DNA of 64,000 nt from Lysinibacillus sp. PLM2 (lineage in GTDB: Bacteria; Bacillota; Bacilli; Bacillales_A; Planococcaceae): contig AP025689.1 of the NCBI GenBank assembly GCA_023168345.1, forward strand, positions 3,112,001 through 3,176,000. The letters run 5' to 3'. Shown here piece after piece: positions 63,635 to 64,000 of this stretch. Position numbers and translations under genes: made by a program. Under the pieces are notes generated by a model. The model did no database searches, was not told the DNA's origin, and saw only the letters and a list, made by a program, of their open reading frames with translations. Position 1 is the first letter of the stretch, and each line of letters opens with the position of its first letter.

Positions 63635-64000
63635 ATGAAAAAATCAACATGGGTATTACTAGCAGCAAGTATTATTATCATTTCTGCCTACCTACTGCTT
63701 TCAAATGGGCTATTTACAAAGCAAGATGAGACAATCCCCGTCTGGAAGGATGCGTCTAACAATGTAAACCAGTCCGGTGAATTAACAAAAGGACAACAAT
63801 TTACACAAATTCTCACTAGTACTAATTGGCAAGGTACACGGGTGTATGATTCTGAAAACAATGATTTAACGGATGCAAATTTGAACTTTATTGGCCTTTC
63901 GAAATATAATGCTGAAACCTCTAGATATGAATTTTTTGATAAAACTACAAAAGAAAGCCGCGGTGACTACGGGGTCTTCTTTATAACAAATGATGGTAAA
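63635..64000 (+). CDS. DUF4822-like exported protein (3' end cut by window)
   Basis: The first 122 codons of a gene beyond the window edge. It begins MKKSTWVLLAASIIIISAYL, a signal peptide or anchor, then STNWQGTRVYDSENNDLTDA, which resembles DUF4822 proteins. AATGGAGGAG precedes the ATG. It is divergent from the SLH gene with about 240 bp between starts. The family is of unknown function, and the call rests on a partial sequence. Confidence 0.6.
   Translation, partial: MKKSTWVLLAASIIIISAYLLLSNGLFTKQDETIPVWKDASNNVNQSGELTKGQQFTQILTSTNWQGTRVYDSENNDLTDANLNFIGLSKYNAETSRYEFFDKTTKESRGDYGVFFITNDGK

Overview
The window is low-GC DNA from a Gram-positive, endospore-forming member of the Bacillales. 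Protein sequences and gene order resemble Bacillus subtilis, but several features (an SLH-domain surface protein, an inserted accessory transporter cluster, family details) look more like the Planococcaceae (Lysinibacillus, Solibacillus, Ureibacillus); the genus is an inference. No rRNA, tRNA, prophage or CRISPR array was seen. The backbone parallels the B. subtilis hemEHY-yhgC / ecs-hit / trpP-yhaH-hpr / prsA / serC / yhaM block and the yhe and yhc neighbourhoods, broken by two insertion sequences and some accessory genes.

Layout. 1-3.7 kb: Bce-type peptide-antibiotic detoxification module (permease cut by the window edge, ATPase, sensor kinase, response regulator), then a tiny YhfH zinc-ribbon gene. 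4.2-7.8 kb: a tightly packed operon of a YncE-like propeller lipoprotein, an OmpR regulator, a HAMP kinase and a YtkA/FixH-like lipoprotein. 7.9-12.3 kb: hemE-hemH-hemY facing hmoB (heme synthesis and heme turnover). 12.5-15.5 kb: an ornithine-cyclodeaminase-like gene and an MHS transporter opposite an XRE-cupin regulator. 15.6-18.8 kb: ecsAB, hit and trpP, the last with a TRAP-like (U/G)AG-repeat leader. 18.8-20.5 kb: an IS1182-family element that duplicated the trpP terminator. 20.6-24 kb: yhaH, hpr(scoC), small membrane genes, yjcZ and prsA. 24.0-25.4 kb: an IS150-type IS3 element with a frameshifted orfB inside the prsA terminator. 25.5-31.4 kb: yjdM, serC, yhaM, yhzD-like, and an enoyl-CoA hydratase with a FadR-type operator beside an FAD-binding dehydrogenase. 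31.7-35.4 kb: serA under a serine T-box, yteA, and a HAD phosphatase that may complete serine synthesis. 35.5-41.8 kb: a PH-domain protein, an MBL-fold lipoprotein with DUF3006, hemZ, yheBA, yheE. 41.8-48.1 kb: a heterodimeric ABC exporter (yheIH), a CNNM/CBS transporter and a CDF transporter. 48.1-57.2 kb: yhcYZ, bdbC with an unusual double-thioredoxin protein, yhcT, an aldo/keto reductase, acyl-CoA ligase, catE-like dioxygenase and trmL. 57.2-57.8 kb: a 103-bp tandem repeat. 57.8-64 kb: queG, B3/4-domain and DIP1984-like proteins, a DMT exporter, an SLH protein with two C-terminal repeats, and a truncated DUF4822 gene.

Main themes are heme metabolism (hemEHY, hemZ, hmoB), serine synthesis (serA, serC, possible serB), exoprotein folding and disulfide formation (prsA, bdbC with its partner, ecsAB, hpr) and envelope stress sensing (three two-component systems). 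The most notable observations are two unrelated IS elements that both landed in intrinsic terminators, the TRAP-like repeats before trpP, the intragenic duplication giving two CPHC thioredoxin domains, the 103-bp repeat array, and the kinase operon flanked by two lipoproteins. Terminators and operators were found by eye; no folding program or database search was run.
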